64,000 nucleotides of DNA from Bacteroidia bacterium. GTDB taxonomy: Bacteria > Bacteroidota > Bacteroidia > UBA4408. Numbering within the stretch: position 1 is the stretch's first letter; each line of letters begins with the position of its first letter. The stretch is from positions 118,678 through 182,677 of the forward strand of contig JADLFI010000030.1 in the NCBI GenBank assembly GCA_020845635.1, in the 5' to 3' direction. The translations under genes and the position numbers were made by a program. Below, piece by piece: positions 52,877 through 61,802 of the stretch. Below the pieces are notes generated by a model that was not told where the DNA came from, searched no databases, and was given only the letters and a program-made list of their open reading frames with translations.

Positions 52877-53848
52877 CTATTGCTTCAAAAACTTGATTGT
52901 TTCGCCATCTGTAGTTTTGATAAAATATATGCCCTTTGACAAATTATCGGTATTAAACTCTTTTCCGTAAACCGGTTTGGTAATTTGTTGCCCTAGCATA
53001 TCCACAACGGTAAAATGAACTGTTTTATTTAAAAATATTTTTCCGTTTATCACAGGGTTAGGATAAAGGCTAAGTGCCTTACTTTCGTTGGTGTTGGCAA
53101 TAGCTTTAGTAGGTATGTTATGTGTTACATTTATTTCATCAACACCCAAAATTGGTCTTGGTCCGCCATAGTTTTGAGCTGTTTGATGATACATCCAACG
53201 TATTTCAACTAAAGGCTGATTGTTACAAGTGTCGGGCAATAAGGATACTAAGGTATCTGCTGTTCCTAATACCTTGTAACTATTGGTATCGTTATTACAC
53301 AAAAATAAATAATTGCCCGGTAAATTGGTAAATGGGCCGCTGCTGCCTATTCGGTACTGGCAGGCTATGCCATAAAATCTAGAAACTTGATTTGGAGGAG
53401 GCGCGTAATTAAAGCTTGACAGCATGCGTCCAACCCAAGATATAGTTATATTTTGGCAATTAGTGGTATTTAAGGCCAAAGTAGCATCGCCCACAAATAC
53501 ATTAGCTCCTGTACCGTTAACTCTGCAATTTGTGTCTTGACTTGTGGTAATGTTTTTAAATGCAAAACCTAAAGCCCCTTCTCCTTTAAAGAAACAACCG
53601 TTTTGTAAATCATAAGAGCATGCCCAGTCGCCATTAGCTACTGCATTAACTCCCGGATCTTTGGTAGCCGTAGTATGAAAAATCATATTGGCCGGATAAG
53701 TTAATGGGGGGTTAATAGTGATACTACTGTCCCATTGGGTAAATGTGTAACTGCCACTCGACAAATCAAAAGCCGTAGGGCTTGTTTGGCTAAAACTTTT
53801 TATTGAAAAAATAGAAATAAGCAGAATAAGTAAAGTAGTTTTTTTCAT
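52877..53848 (-). CDS. Secreted protein with T9SS type A sorting domain, otherwise unrecognised
   Basis: 323 residues from ATG 53848, giving the signal peptide 'MKKTTLLILLISIFSIKSFS'; the longer frame from 53893 adds a nonsensical extension. The mature body (about 22-255) is a beta-rich domain with 'DLSSGSYTFTQWDSSITINP', 'GEGALGFAFKNI' and 'LVEIRWMYHQTA', reminiscent of jelly-roll modules in secreted Bacteroidota proteins, but no named family is evident. The C-terminus is a type A T9SS domain ('LYPNPVINGKIFLN ... GIYFIKT'). Confidence 0.75.
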   Translation of the reverse strand: MKKTTLLILLISIFSIKSFSQTSPTAFDLSSGSYTFTQWDSSITINPPLTYPANMIFHTTATKDPGVNAVANGDWACSYDLQNGCFFKGEGALGFAFKNITTSQDTNCRVNGTGANVFVGDATLALNTTNCQNITISWVGRMLSSFNYAPPPNQVSRFYGIACQYRIGSSGPFTNLPGNYLFLCNNDTNSYKVLGTADTLVSLLPDTCNNQPLVEIRWMYHQTAQNYGGPRPILGVDEINVTHNIPTKAIANTNESKALSLYPNPVINGKIFLNKTVHFTVVDMLGQQITKPVYGKEFNTDNLSKGIYFIKTTDGETIKFLKQ

Positions 53849-53923
53849 AAAAAAATATTGCTTTAATATGCAAATATATACTTTTTTATACAATTGTTAC
53901 TTATTCTACTTGTAAAGTTTATG

Positions 53924-56245
53924 TTAGTTGTTCTTATTTTTTGGGGCAATGTTAATTCTAAAACCGGCATAAATATTTCTACCCATAGCTGAGCCCCAAA
54001 TTAAAGAGGCATCAAAATTATTTCCAAAAGGATCAGAAGCCCCAATAATTAAAGGATGTTGCATTACATTTAGTAAGTTTTCGGCCCCTACGTAAATACT
54101 AAAAGCATCATTATTAAAACTCTTATTTATTTGTGTATTCATTAACCAAAAACTTGGTGATTTTCCTGAAACAACTACCTTTTTTAGGTGGTCGTCATAA
54201 TGTTGAGGCAAGCGCTTACTTCCCATCCATTGTACAGTATAATCAAATTTCCAATGATTATGTGTGCTAAAGCCCAAATTTAAAAATGCACGGTATGAGG
54301 CTATCAACGGTTTTTCTAATAATTGGCCGCTATAGGTTGTTTTAACATCATAAAAGCGATAAGCTAATCTAACATCAAAAAAACGTATAGGCTCATAATC
54401 TAACTGTGCCTGAATACTATGTGAATAGGACTTTCCGTTGAGATTATAAAAGTTTACCTCCCGGAATTTTTCAATATCAACTACTACTTGATTGGTAAAA
54501 TCAGTATAATAATAATCTAAACCAAATGTTCCATCACGATAATTAAGCATAAATTTTTGGGTGAAATTAACTCCCATATTCCAGGCTACTTCGGGGGCAA
54601 AAGGGTAGTTGTTTCTTGGATATTCGGTAATGCTGCTAAAATTTCGACTATTAATTAAGAAACTACGTGAACTTGCCATTAAACCCATATTTTCGGCAAT
54701 AAAATTAGCTGTTCGCTGAGCTCTTCCGGCTGAGGCTCTAAATGCCGTGTTTTGAGTAGGTGCATAGCGTATATGCAGCCGTGGTGTTACAAAAGTTCCG
54801 AATAGGTTATTATAATCGGCTCTAAGTCCTGCCACCAAATTAAACTTTTCGGTATGTTTCCACGAATATTCGGTAAACACACCGGGTACTATTTCGGTGC
54901 GGCTAAAATTAACGGTTTTAAAGCTCTCATAGTACTGATCAAATATAGCTGATGCCCCCATTTTAATAATATGGTTAGTATTATTAATGATTGACTGATA
55001 AATATAATTGGTGTAGAAGCTGCGTTGGTTTCCGTTATATGGTGTGGCACCAAATTGATTACTTTGGTCGTGGTAAATGCCCGATAGCTGAAGCCCCATA
55101 CTTTTATATGGTGTTTCTAAATTTACTTTCCCAATCTTAGCCCAGGTTTCAATACGGTCGGTTTTGTTTTGATAACCCCAGGGGCTGTTGCCCGATAGTT
55201 GCTCATCACCCTTTTTGTGGTTAAACTGTCCGCCATGAGTATTTAAGGCAATGGCCTTTACACCTCCCTGTATTTCCCATCCATTTTCGCCAAAATAAAA
55301 CCATCGGTTAGCACCTACAAAAACGGAGCCTAATGGGTTATCCAAAAATTTATCATTATTCATATCAACCTTTTTAAAATCTCCCCTGCCGTGCAGTAAA
55401 ACACTTGTTGAAAGGCGTTTATTGAAACTATGATTGGCTACGAAGTTTCCTTCGGAGCGACCTTGAACACTTTGGTATCCGTTAATAATAAACTGTGGGC
55501 TTTTGTCTTCAAATGGTTTAAACCACTCTACATTTATTTGTCCGGCTGTTCCTTCAAATCCATTTACCACACTGCCTGCACCCTTGCTCAGTTGAATACT
55601 TTCCACAAAAGTTCCGGGCGTAAAAGTCAATCCGGTAATAGCTGCCAAACCACGAATATCCGGTATATTCTCGCGTGTAAATGAGGTATAAGTGCCGGCC
55701 AAACCAAGCATTTGTATTTGTTTATAGCCGCTAACAGCATCGGTAAACCCAACATCAACCGAAGGAGTGGTTTCAAAACTTTCGCTCAAATTACAGCAAG
55801 CGGCTTTCATCAATTCACCAAGCCCAATTTTCTCGGTTTTGGCTATTCCTAAGGTGCTGATTGTGGTATTTGATTGACGACCTACTATAGTTGCTTCTTT
55901 AAGATTTATTCCTTTTGATTCGTTTAAATATATTCTGAGTGTATCGTTGGCAGTAGCATCAATAAGGGTAGTTTCGTATCCTAAATAACTTAGTTTCAGA
56001 CTTTTTACTGTATCCGGAACTTCCAAGTTAAAATAACCATGAAAATCAGTTACCCAAACATAAGTATTATTTAAACTTTGTACGGTAACTCCAATCATAG
56101 GCTCGTGCGAAACTGCATCATAAATATAGCCTTTTACATTTTTGTTATTATTAGTAACAACAGTGTCAGCATTTTGCGCCCAAGACATGTCCACTATAGT
56201 CAATAACAACACTATTCCCAAAAAGGGAAATAACTTTATTTTCAA
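53924..56245 (-). CDS. TonB-dependent receptor of a probable copper-related operon
   Basis: 773 residues, complete. It starts with TTG at 56245 and a signal peptide ending 'DMSWAQ'. A CarboxypepD_reg-like domain (about 35-110), a plug (about 135-250) and a barrel ending in 'NIAPKNKNN' follow. The plug opens 'GELMKAACCNLSESFETTPS' with vicinal cysteines C150-C151, a signature I recall from a large Bacteroidota receptor group next to heavy-metal-domain proteins. The HMA protein gene ends 10 bases upstream and the HYC_CC_PP gene lies further up, giving one operon. Copper or another soft metal is the likely substrate; this is inference. Confidence 0.9.
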   Translation of the reverse strand: MKIKLFPFLGIVLLLTIVDMSWAQNADTVVTNNNKNVKGYIYDAVSHEPMIGVTVQSLNNTYVWVTDFHGYFNLEVPDTVKSLKLSYLGYETTLIDATANDTLRIYLNESKGINLKEATIVGRQSNTTISTLGIAKTEKIGLGELMKAACCNLSESFETTPSVDVGFTDAVSGYKQIQMLGLAGTYTSFTRENIPDIRGLAAITGLTFTPGTFVESIQLSKGAGSVVNGFEGTAGQINVEWFKPFEDKSPQFIINGYQSVQGRSEGNFVANHSFNKRLSTSVLLHGRGDFKKVDMNNDKFLDNPLGSVFVGANRWFYFGENGWEIQGGVKAIALNTHGGQFNHKKGDEQLSGNSPWGYQNKTDRIETWAKIGKVNLETPYKSMGLQLSGIYHDQSNQFGATPYNGNQRSFYTNYIYQSIINNTNHIIKMGASAIFDQYYESFKTVNFSRTEIVPGVFTEYSWKHTEKFNLVAGLRADYNNLFGTFVTPRLHIRYAPTQNTAFRASAGRAQRTANFIAENMGLMASSRSFLINSRNFSSITEYPRNNYPFAPEVAWNMGVNFTQKFMLNYRDGTFGLDYYYTDFTNQVVVDIEKFREVNFYNLNGKSYSHSIQAQLDYEPIRFFDVRLAYRFYDVKTTYSGQLLEKPLIASYRAFLNLGFSTHNHWKFDYTVQWMGSKRLPQHYDDHLKKVVVSGKSPSFWLMNTQINKSFNNDAFSIYVGAENLLNVMQHPLIIGASDPFGNNFDASLIWGSAMGRNIYAGFRINIAPKNKNN

Positions 56246-56254
56246 GTAATAAAA

Positions 56255-56605
56255 TTAGTGTATTCCTACTTCCTTATAGGCGCAGCATTCAGGAAGTTTT
56301 TTATAATCATTAATGTTTGCTTTGGTTTTTCCGGCATCGTGTCCGGTGGCAGCAATATTTTTTTCTATTTCGCTTATTGAAGTTTTTTGACTGTTGTAAA
56401 CTACTTTCAATATTCCGGTATTTTTGTCCCAATCGGCACGTTTTACGCCTTTAATATAGGCTGCATCTACAATACGTTTTTCACACATATCGCATATTCC
56501 GCTAACATGTATGGTATCGGTTTGAATTTTTGCTTTGTTTTGTGCCTTTACAGAAACTATTCCTACAATAAGCACAGCTATGATTGTTAAAAATATATTT
56601 TTCAT
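56255..56605 (-). CDS. Secreted heavy-metal-associated (HMA) domain protein
   Basis: 116 residues with a signal peptide (ending 'SVKAQ'), so periplasmic. The HMA fold follows, with the metal motif 'ICDMCEKRI' (C38-x2-C41) and 'NIAATGHDAG'. A second feature is the terminal 'PECCAYKEVGIH' with vicinal C107-C108. HMA domains pass Cu(I) or similar ions. It is the middle gene between the HYC_CC_PP protein and the TonB receptor and may hand metal to or from the receptor. Confidence 0.9.
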   Translation of the reverse strand: MKNIFLTIIAVLIVGIVSVKAQNKAKIQTDTIHVSGICDMCEKRIVDAAYIKGVKRADWDKNTGILKVVYNSQKTSISEIEKNIAATGHDAGKTKANINDYKKLPECCAYKEVGIH

Positions 56606-56665
56606 GTTGATTTAAGTATATAAAGGTTTGTAATAGTTAGATTTTATTAAAAAATAAAAAAACTA

Positions 56666-57103
56666 TTATCCATAATATACTATTTTCCCGTAAATGCGGT
56701 AAAGGGGTTGGTTTTGCCAGTTTCCGTTAGGCGGAGCTTTATCAACAAAAAATGTTTTTTGTATTTCGGGTTGTTGAGCAGAAAATAAAAAATTATGCTC
56801 GGCTGTTAAGTGGAAAATAACAGGCAATTGTTTTTGAATTTGAACAATATTGCTGTTAATATAATTATCGAGTGTTGTTTTAAGGCTTATTTCAACATTG
56901 TTACAACAATTATCAGAATTGTTATCAGCAGGCATATCGGACATACATTCATCCTGAGCTTCGCTGCTGCAACAACAACTTTGTTCGTTATTACTTAAAC
57001 TTACCGACTCTAAATTATCGCTGCAATAATGCAATTGCAAAACCGACCCCGACAGGGAAAGGTTATACACAAAAAGCATTAATATAGCAATAACTTTTTT
57101 CAT
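56666..57103 (-). CDS. HYC_CC_PP family protein
   Basis: 145 residues. It has an N-terminal signal (MKKVIAILMLFVYNLSLSGS), then 'LQLHYCSDN' (H25-Y26-C27), a cysteine cluster 'SCCCSSEAQDEC' (C43-C45, C53) and 'DNCCNNVEI' (C66-C67), and a 'APPN' segment near the C-terminus. This order of HYC, CC and PP defines a small Bacteroidota family found beside heavy-metal genes; its function is unknown. Cysteines make metal binding likely. First gene of the operon, with a -7 box directly upstream. Confidence 0.88.
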   Translation of the reverse strand: MKKVIAILMLFVYNLSLSGSVLQLHYCSDNLESVSLSNNEQSCCCSSEAQDECMSDMPADNNSDNCCNNVEISLKTTLDNYINSNIVQIQKQLPVIFHLTAEHNFLFSAQQPEIQKTFFVDKAPPNGNWQNQPLYRIYGKIVYYG

Positions 57104-57114
57104 TCTATAAAGTA

Positions 57115-57122
57115 CAAAATTA
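57115..57122 (-). promoter_or_regulatory. -7 box of the cysteine-rich metal operon
   Basis: Reads TAATTTTG on the reverse strand (TAnnTTTG), only 11 bases before the ATG at 57103, so the transcript would have a very short leader. The match is good but the distance is unusual. Confidence 0.35.
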
Positions 57123-57170
57123 CTTAAACTTCTATATTATTAGTTAACAAAATCTATGCCTAAATATCTT

Positions 57171-57965
57171 TTATCTACCATCACCATCAAGCAAGTTGCC
57201 TAATCCTCCTAAAATACTGCCTTCTTCTTTACGATTTCCGGGTTGGCTATACTGTAAAATACGACTTGCCAATCTGCTAATTGGTAAAGACTGAATCCAA
57301 ACTGTTCCGGGTCCGGTAAGAGTTGCAAAAAACAATCCTTCGCCTCCAAAGATTGTGTTTTTAATGCCTCCTACAAACTGAATGTCGTAATTAACCATTG
57401 ATGTAAAAGCCACAATACAACCGGTATCAATTTTTAATGTTTCGCCAGGTCTCAAATCTCTTTGCAAAATATTACCTCCGGCATGAACAAAAGCCATTCC
57501 ATCACCTTCAAGTTTTTGCATAATAAATCCTTCGCCACCAAATAATCCGGTTCCTAATTTTCGTTGAAACTCAATACCAATACTTACACCTTTGGCTGCA
57601 CACAAAAAAGCGTCTTTTTGGCATATTACTTTACCTTGCATTTGAAACAAATCAAGCGGTATAATTTTTCCGGGATAGGGCGAAGCAAATGTGACATTTT
57701 TTTTCCCATTTCCTATATTAGTATAAGCTGTAACAAATAAGCTTTCTCCGGTAAGCAGTCTTTTCCCTGCCGAAAATAATTTTCCCATAATGCCCGTGTT
57801 TTGCTTGCTGCCATCGCCAAAAATAGTTTCCATTTTAACATCAGCATCCATCATCATAAAACTGCCGGGCTCGGCCACAACCGATTCTTGAGGGTCGAGT
57901 TCAATTTCAACACATTGCATTTCTTCTCCAAAAATTCTATAATCTATTTCGTGGTTTGTTTTCAT
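57171..57965 (-). CDS. TIGR00266/AIM24 family protein
   Basis: A 264-residue soluble protein made of a beta-sandwich repeated three times. Seen: 'MKTNHEIDYRIFGEEMQCVE', 'VVAEPGSFMMMDADVKMET', 'GKRLLTGESLFVTAYTN', 'SIGIEFQRKLGTGLFGGEGF' and 'GGIKNTIFGGEGLFFATLTG'. These match the TIGR00266 / AIM24 family. The yeast member is mitochondrial; bacterial function is unknown. The C-terminal 20 residues are Gly-rich (EEGSILGGLGNLLDGDG). It is monocistronic with a -7 box upstream. Confidence 0.92.
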   Translation of the reverse strand: MKTNHEIDYRIFGEEMQCVEIELDPQESVVAEPGSFMMMDADVKMETIFGDGSKQNTGIMGKLFSAGKRLLTGESLFVTAYTNIGNGKKNVTFASPYPGKIIPLDLFQMQGKVICQKDAFLCAAKGVSIGIEFQRKLGTGLFGGEGFIMQKLEGDGMAFVHAGGNILQRDLRPGETLKIDTGCIVAFTSMVNYDIQFVGGIKNTIFGGEGLFFATLTGPGTVWIQSLPISRLASRILQYSQPGNRKEEGSILGGLGNLLDGDGR

Positions 57966-58003
57966 TATGTATATTGTTATTCTGTTAATTCAATTATAAA
58001 AAG

Positions 58004-58011
58004 CAAATATA
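58004..58011 (-). promoter_or_regulatory. -7 box of the AIM24-like gene
   Basis: Reads TATATTTG on the reverse strand (TAnnTTTG), 38 bases before the ATG. No -33 TTTG was found. Confidence 0.4.
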
Positions 58012-58193
58012 TAATATAACTTTTTAATTTTTAAATTGAAATCTTGTGACTTAAATTATTACCAAGTAAAGATAAAAGTGCTGTATAAGCTGATGTTTTT
58101 TATGTTTTAAGGCGATAGTAATAAACCACAAATGGTTCAAAATTTCATAAATATTAATAAAGTAAAGCGTATTTTTTTAAGATTTTAATAAAA

Positions 58194-59738
58194 CTACTTT
58201 TCATTTATTGAGCTATCTTCCTCTTTAACTTTAAAACCATCAATTTTTACTTCTATATTATTGTTAAATTGGATAGTTGTGTATAGTAGGCCTTCGGTAT
58301 CGTATTTTTTCCAATTCCCTTCTTTGTTTCCCATCATATACTCCCCTTCTTCTTTTATTTTTCCGTTAATGTAATAAAAACGAAACTTGCCATTTGGTAA
58401 TCCTTCAATATATGAGCCCTCTTCGGCTAACTTACCGTTATTATTGTAATATATTTTCCAGAGACCACTTCGTAAACCATTTTTATATTCGCCTTCATAG
58501 CGCATATCGCCATCATTACTTAGCCAAAAACCTTCTTTTTCTCCATCTACAAAATGTCCTTTAGTAACTACCTGACTGCTGTCTGTATATTCAACCATTT
58601 CACCTTCGGCTCGGCCTCTCATAAACGTTTCGGTTCGTAATATGTTACCGCTTTCGTAATACCATTTCCAATCGCCTGTAGGTTTATTACTTTTATCGTA
58701 TTTGCCTCTTTGTTCTATTTTTCCATTTTGATAATAATAAACCCATTCGTTTATTTTTTTATCGTTTACATATTCGCCTTCAGCCTTTAGCTCACCACTT
58801 ATATAAAATTCTTTCCATTTGCCTTGTTTATAGCCTTTCTCATCATATATACCTTCACCAATTTTATAGCCGTCCTTGTATAGTTCACTGCCAATAATTA
58901 CACCTTCTTCGCTAAATCTTCTGGTAAAGCCCTCAGGAAAACCGTCTTTATATGTTCCGGAGCTTTTCTTTTTACCTGAATCATAGTAAGTAGTTACAAC
59001 ATCTAACTTTACCAATTCAGCAACATTTTGTTGTAATACTCCATCAACATATTTTTCAGCCTTTTGTAAATTTCCGTCCGGTTCAAAAATTTTAAGATAA
59101 CCATCCAGTTTATTATCTCTATAGCGCATTTCTTTATAAACAGCACCACTGGGGTAAAACTCTTTCCAAATACCTTGTTTTAAGTTCATTTTATCGGTAC
59201 GGTTTATTTTTTCATCGCGCGCTATAAATCCATTTTTATAAAGGGTAATACTTTGTATTAAACCATCTATTAAATATTCTTTACCAATACCATTTTCTTT
59301 ACCATTTTCAAATGGTATTTCCTTATATCTGTAATTATCTTTGTAATAATAAGCCATCCCTTGTCTTGTGTCATTCACAAAAGGCTCTTCAGATATTTTG
59401 TTATGGCTTTCCGTGTCATAAACAGTTTTATATCCGTTTTTTTTACCTTGTTTATATTCGTATGTTAGGGTAAGTTTTCCTTCTTCATTATAAAATTTCC
59501 ATAAGCTGTCCAGTTCGTTATTTTTTCTGTTTCCTTCACTTTTTAAAATTCCGTTCTCATAATAATTTTTCCAATAACCATCAGGTTTGCCGTTTTTAAT
59601 AAAACCCTCGCTGCTTACTTTACCATTAGGATAAGTATATTGTTTAAATCCATCACTAATTACATTATTTTGCGCTTGCAAAACAAAGATTAAGCCAAGG
59701 GTAAAAGTAAATATTAATAAGATTTTTTTTATTGTCAT
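58194..59738 (-). CDS. Secreted MORN-repeat (YwqK-like) protein
   Basis: 514 residues from ATG 59738 (a TTG at 59747 would add three residues). The signal peptide ends 'IFVLQAQ'. Nearly the whole protein is then a string of about 20 MORN-variant units of 21-24 residues, each like 'YENGILKSEGNRKNNELD', with Gly-x-Trp turns. Such YwqK-like proteins are often labelled 'antitoxin' by databases, but nothing here supports a toxin-antitoxin role: no partner gene and the protein is exported. Likely a repetitive surface or periplasmic scaffold. Confidence 0.85.
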   Translation of the reverse strand: MTIKKILLIFTFTLGLIFVLQAQNNVISDGFKQYTYPNGKVSSEGFIKNGKPDGYWKNYYENGILKSEGNRKNNELDSLWKFYNEEGKLTLTYEYKQGKKNGYKTVYDTESHNKISEEPFVNDTRQGMAYYYKDNYRYKEIPFENGKENGIGKEYLIDGLIQSITLYKNGFIARDEKINRTDKMNLKQGIWKEFYPSGAVYKEMRYRDNKLDGYLKIFEPDGNLQKAEKYVDGVLQQNVAELVKLDVVTTYYDSGKKKSSGTYKDGFPEGFTRRFSEEGVIIGSELYKDGYKIGEGIYDEKGYKQGKWKEFYISGELKAEGEYVNDKKINEWVYYYQNGKIEQRGKYDKSNKPTGDWKWYYESGNILRTETFMRGRAEGEMVEYTDSSQVVTKGHFVDGEKEGFWLSNDGDMRYEGEYKNGLRSGLWKIYYNNNGKLAEEGSYIEGLPNGKFRFYYINGKIKEEGEYMMGNKEGNWKKYDTEGLLYTTIQFNNNIEVKIDGFKVKEEDSSINEK

Positions 59739-59756
59739 ATAAAACAACAGTTTTTT

Positions 59757-60704
59757 TTATAATCCAAGTCGTGCTGAAATTTCAAGCATTTTTAAAATTG
59801 ATTTTTCTGCTTTTTTTCTGAGTGATTCTTCTATAATTATTTCGGGTTTTTCATTTTTCAAGCAAGCATATAATTTCTCAAGCGTATTTAGTTTCATGTG
59901 TGGGCAGTCATTACAGGCACAATTATTATTTGGAGGGGCCGGTATTAAAATTTTATCAGGGGCACGCTTTGTCATTTCATACAAAATACCGGGTTCGGTT
60001 GCTACAATATACTCTTTACTGTCATTGTTAACAACATATTTAAGTAGTGCTGATGTACTCCCTATAAAATCAGCCATATCTAAAACCACTTCTTCGCACT
60101 CCGGATGAGCTATTAGTTTGGCATTAGGATGTTCGTGCTGTAATTGGGTAATTTTTTTGGCTGAAAAAATTTCGTGTACCATACAACTGCCATTCCACAA
60201 CAACATATCGCGTCCGGTAAGTTTTTTAATATATTGACCTAAATTTCTGTCAGGAGCAAATATTATTTTTTGCTCCTTAGGTAAATCGTTAATAATTTGT
60301 ACAGCATTACTACTTGTGCAAACAATATCGGTTAAGGCTTTAATTTCGGCTGAGCAGTTAATATAACTGATAACTATATGATCGGGGTGAGCTTCTTTAA
60401 ATTTTCTGAAATCCTCAGTAGGGCAACTATCTGCTAAGGAGCAACCTGCATTTAGGTCCGGTAAAAAAACACGTTTTTGAGGAGAAAGTATTTTAGCAGT
60501 TTCGGCCATAAAGTGTACTCCTGCAAAAACAATAATATCAGCATTGGTTTTAGCTGCTTGCTGTGATAAACCCAAGCTGTCGCCTATATAATCGGCCACA
60601 TCTTGAATATCTCCTTCCTGGTAGTAATGAGCAAGTATAATAGCGTTTTTTTGTTTTTTTAGTTGTTTTATATCTTCAAAAATATCTGTTTCTGTAGTTT
60701 CCAT
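59757..60704 (-). CDS. nadA: Quinolinate synthase A
   Basis: Condenses iminoaspartate with dihydroxyacetone phosphate to quinolinate in NAD synthesis; iron-sulfur enzyme. 315 residues with '[19 protein letters not shown]', '[13 protein letters not shown]', '[13 protein letters not shown]', '[11 protein letters not shown]', '[11 protein letters not shown]' and '[19 protein letters not shown]', carrying the cluster cysteines. No nadB or nadC is in the window. It lies 9 bases upstream of the MORN-repeat gene on the same strand, and its own upstream region is the 655-base AT-rich gap. Confidence 0.97.
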   Translation of the reverse strand: METTETDIFEDIKQLKKQKNAIILAHYYQEGDIQDVADYIGDSLGLSQQAAKTNADIIVFAGVHFMAETAKILSPQKRVFLPDLNAGCSLADSCPTEDFRKFKEAHPDHIVISYINCSAEIKALTDIVCTSSNAVQIINDLPKEQKIIFAPDRNLGQYIKKLTGRDMLLWNGSCMVHEIFSAKKITQLQHEHPNAKLIAHPECEEVVLDMADFIGSTSALLKYVVNNDSKEYIVATEPGILYEMTKRAPDKILIPAPPNNNCACNDCPHMKLNTLEKLYACLKNEKPEIIIEESLRKKAEKSILKMLEISARLGL

Positions 60705-61359
60705 GATTCATGATTTTTAAAAATAATGAAGTTCAAATATCTGTTTTTATTTTTTGTTTTTTCTAAAAATTAGTTTTCAAGAATCAACATTCTATATTAT
60801 CATAATTATAATTTTATTTTTTAAAAAAGTTTTGTTGTTATTATTAGCTTGTTAATAGTGTTTATAGATTTTTTGGTTTTAGCATGTAAATTTAACTTAT
60901 AAAATAATTATAACATATTTTTAACCATTATTATTATGATAAATTATTTAAAATCAATAATTATAGTAGGTTATTAACAGTTGTTAAGTATTATATTTAT
61001 TAATAACTTTGTTGTGTTTAGACAGATTTGTTTGTTAAAAATCAAACTTGAAAATGTCAGTATTTTTTAATGAAAAACAATTGCTTTTTTAAAATATTAA
61101 TACATACAAATTGTGTTATTTAAAATGCAACAATTTTTTTAAATTAATATGTTTAGTTATACACAATAATTCACATAGGCATTGTTTAAAATTTATTATA
61201 GATATTATTTTTATTATGTTTCAGCTCTAAACTATACAATATAAGATAGTTGATTAAATAAATAATGATGGTTAATATGTTTGTTGATAGTAATATTTTA
61301 ATAGGGTAAAGTTGGTTATATAGTACATTAATTTTGAAAAATATTTAATAATAATTTAT
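60705..61359. other. AT-rich divergent intergenic region with a DnaA-box-like site
   Basis: 655 bases without any credible gene, markedly richer in A and T than its surroundings. It separates a long reverse-strand block (50406-60704) from forward-strand genes (61360 on). TTATACACA at 61157-61165 matches the DnaA box TTATNCACA, and near-boxes (TTATTAACA type) occur. It also holds the nadA and rpiB promoters. An origin is possible, but one perfect box is weak evidence. Confidence 0.35.
61329..61336 (+). promoter_or_regulatory. -7 box of the rpiB promoter
   Basis: TAATTTTG matches TAnnTTTG and ends 24 bases before the rpiB ATG. No -33 TTTG at the proper distance. Confidence 0.4.
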
Positions 61360-61788
61360 ATGATTATAGCTATAGGTAGCGACCATGCAGGATTTGAAGC
61401 TAAAAGTATTATTATAGAATACTTAAAAAGTAAAAATATTGAATATAAAGATTTTGGTACTTATAGTACTGAAAGTGTTGATTATCCTGATATTGCACAT
61501 GCTGTTGCAAAAGCGGTTGAAAATAAAGAATTTACTATTGGTATATTAATTTGTGGAAGTGGTCAGGGCGTTAATATTACTGCCAATAAGTATGCCAAAA
61601 TACGCTCGGCACTATGTTGGAATACTGAAATTGCTACTTTAAGCAGGCAACATAACGATGCTAATATTTTAGCTTTACCCGGCAGGTTTTTAAAGAAAAA
61701 TGAATTACTTGACATTGTAGATATTTTTTTAAATACCTCATTTGAAGGTGGGAGGCATTTAAACCGAGTAAATAAAATATCTTGTTGA
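61360..61788 (+). CDS. rpiB: Ribose-5-phosphate isomerase B
   Basis: 142 residues; interconverts ribose-5-phosphate and ribulose-5-phosphate in the pentose phosphate pathway. Seen: 'IAIGSDHAGFEAK' at the N-terminus, 'VDYPDIAHAVAKAV', the catalytic Cys and phosphate loop 'ILICGSGQGVNITANK', and 'LSRQHNDANILALPGRFL'. Standard length and motifs for RpiB/LacAB. The LutB-like gene starts 15 bases after its stop and is likely co-transcribed. Confidence 0.97.
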   Translation: MIIAIGSDHAGFEAKSIIIEYLKSKNIEYKDFGTYSTESVDYPDIAHAVAKAVENKEFTIGILICGSGQGVNITANKYAKIRSALCWNTEIATLSRQHNDANILALPGRFLKKNELLDIVDIFLNTSFEGGRHLNRVNKISC

Positions 61789-61802
61789 TTTTAATAAAAA
61801 AC

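Noticed and set aside
58194-59738. Toxin-antitoxin system, from the usual YwqK antitoxin label
   Set aside because: The protein is exported, far longer than an antitoxin and has no partner gene; neighbours are nadA and an AIM24-like gene.
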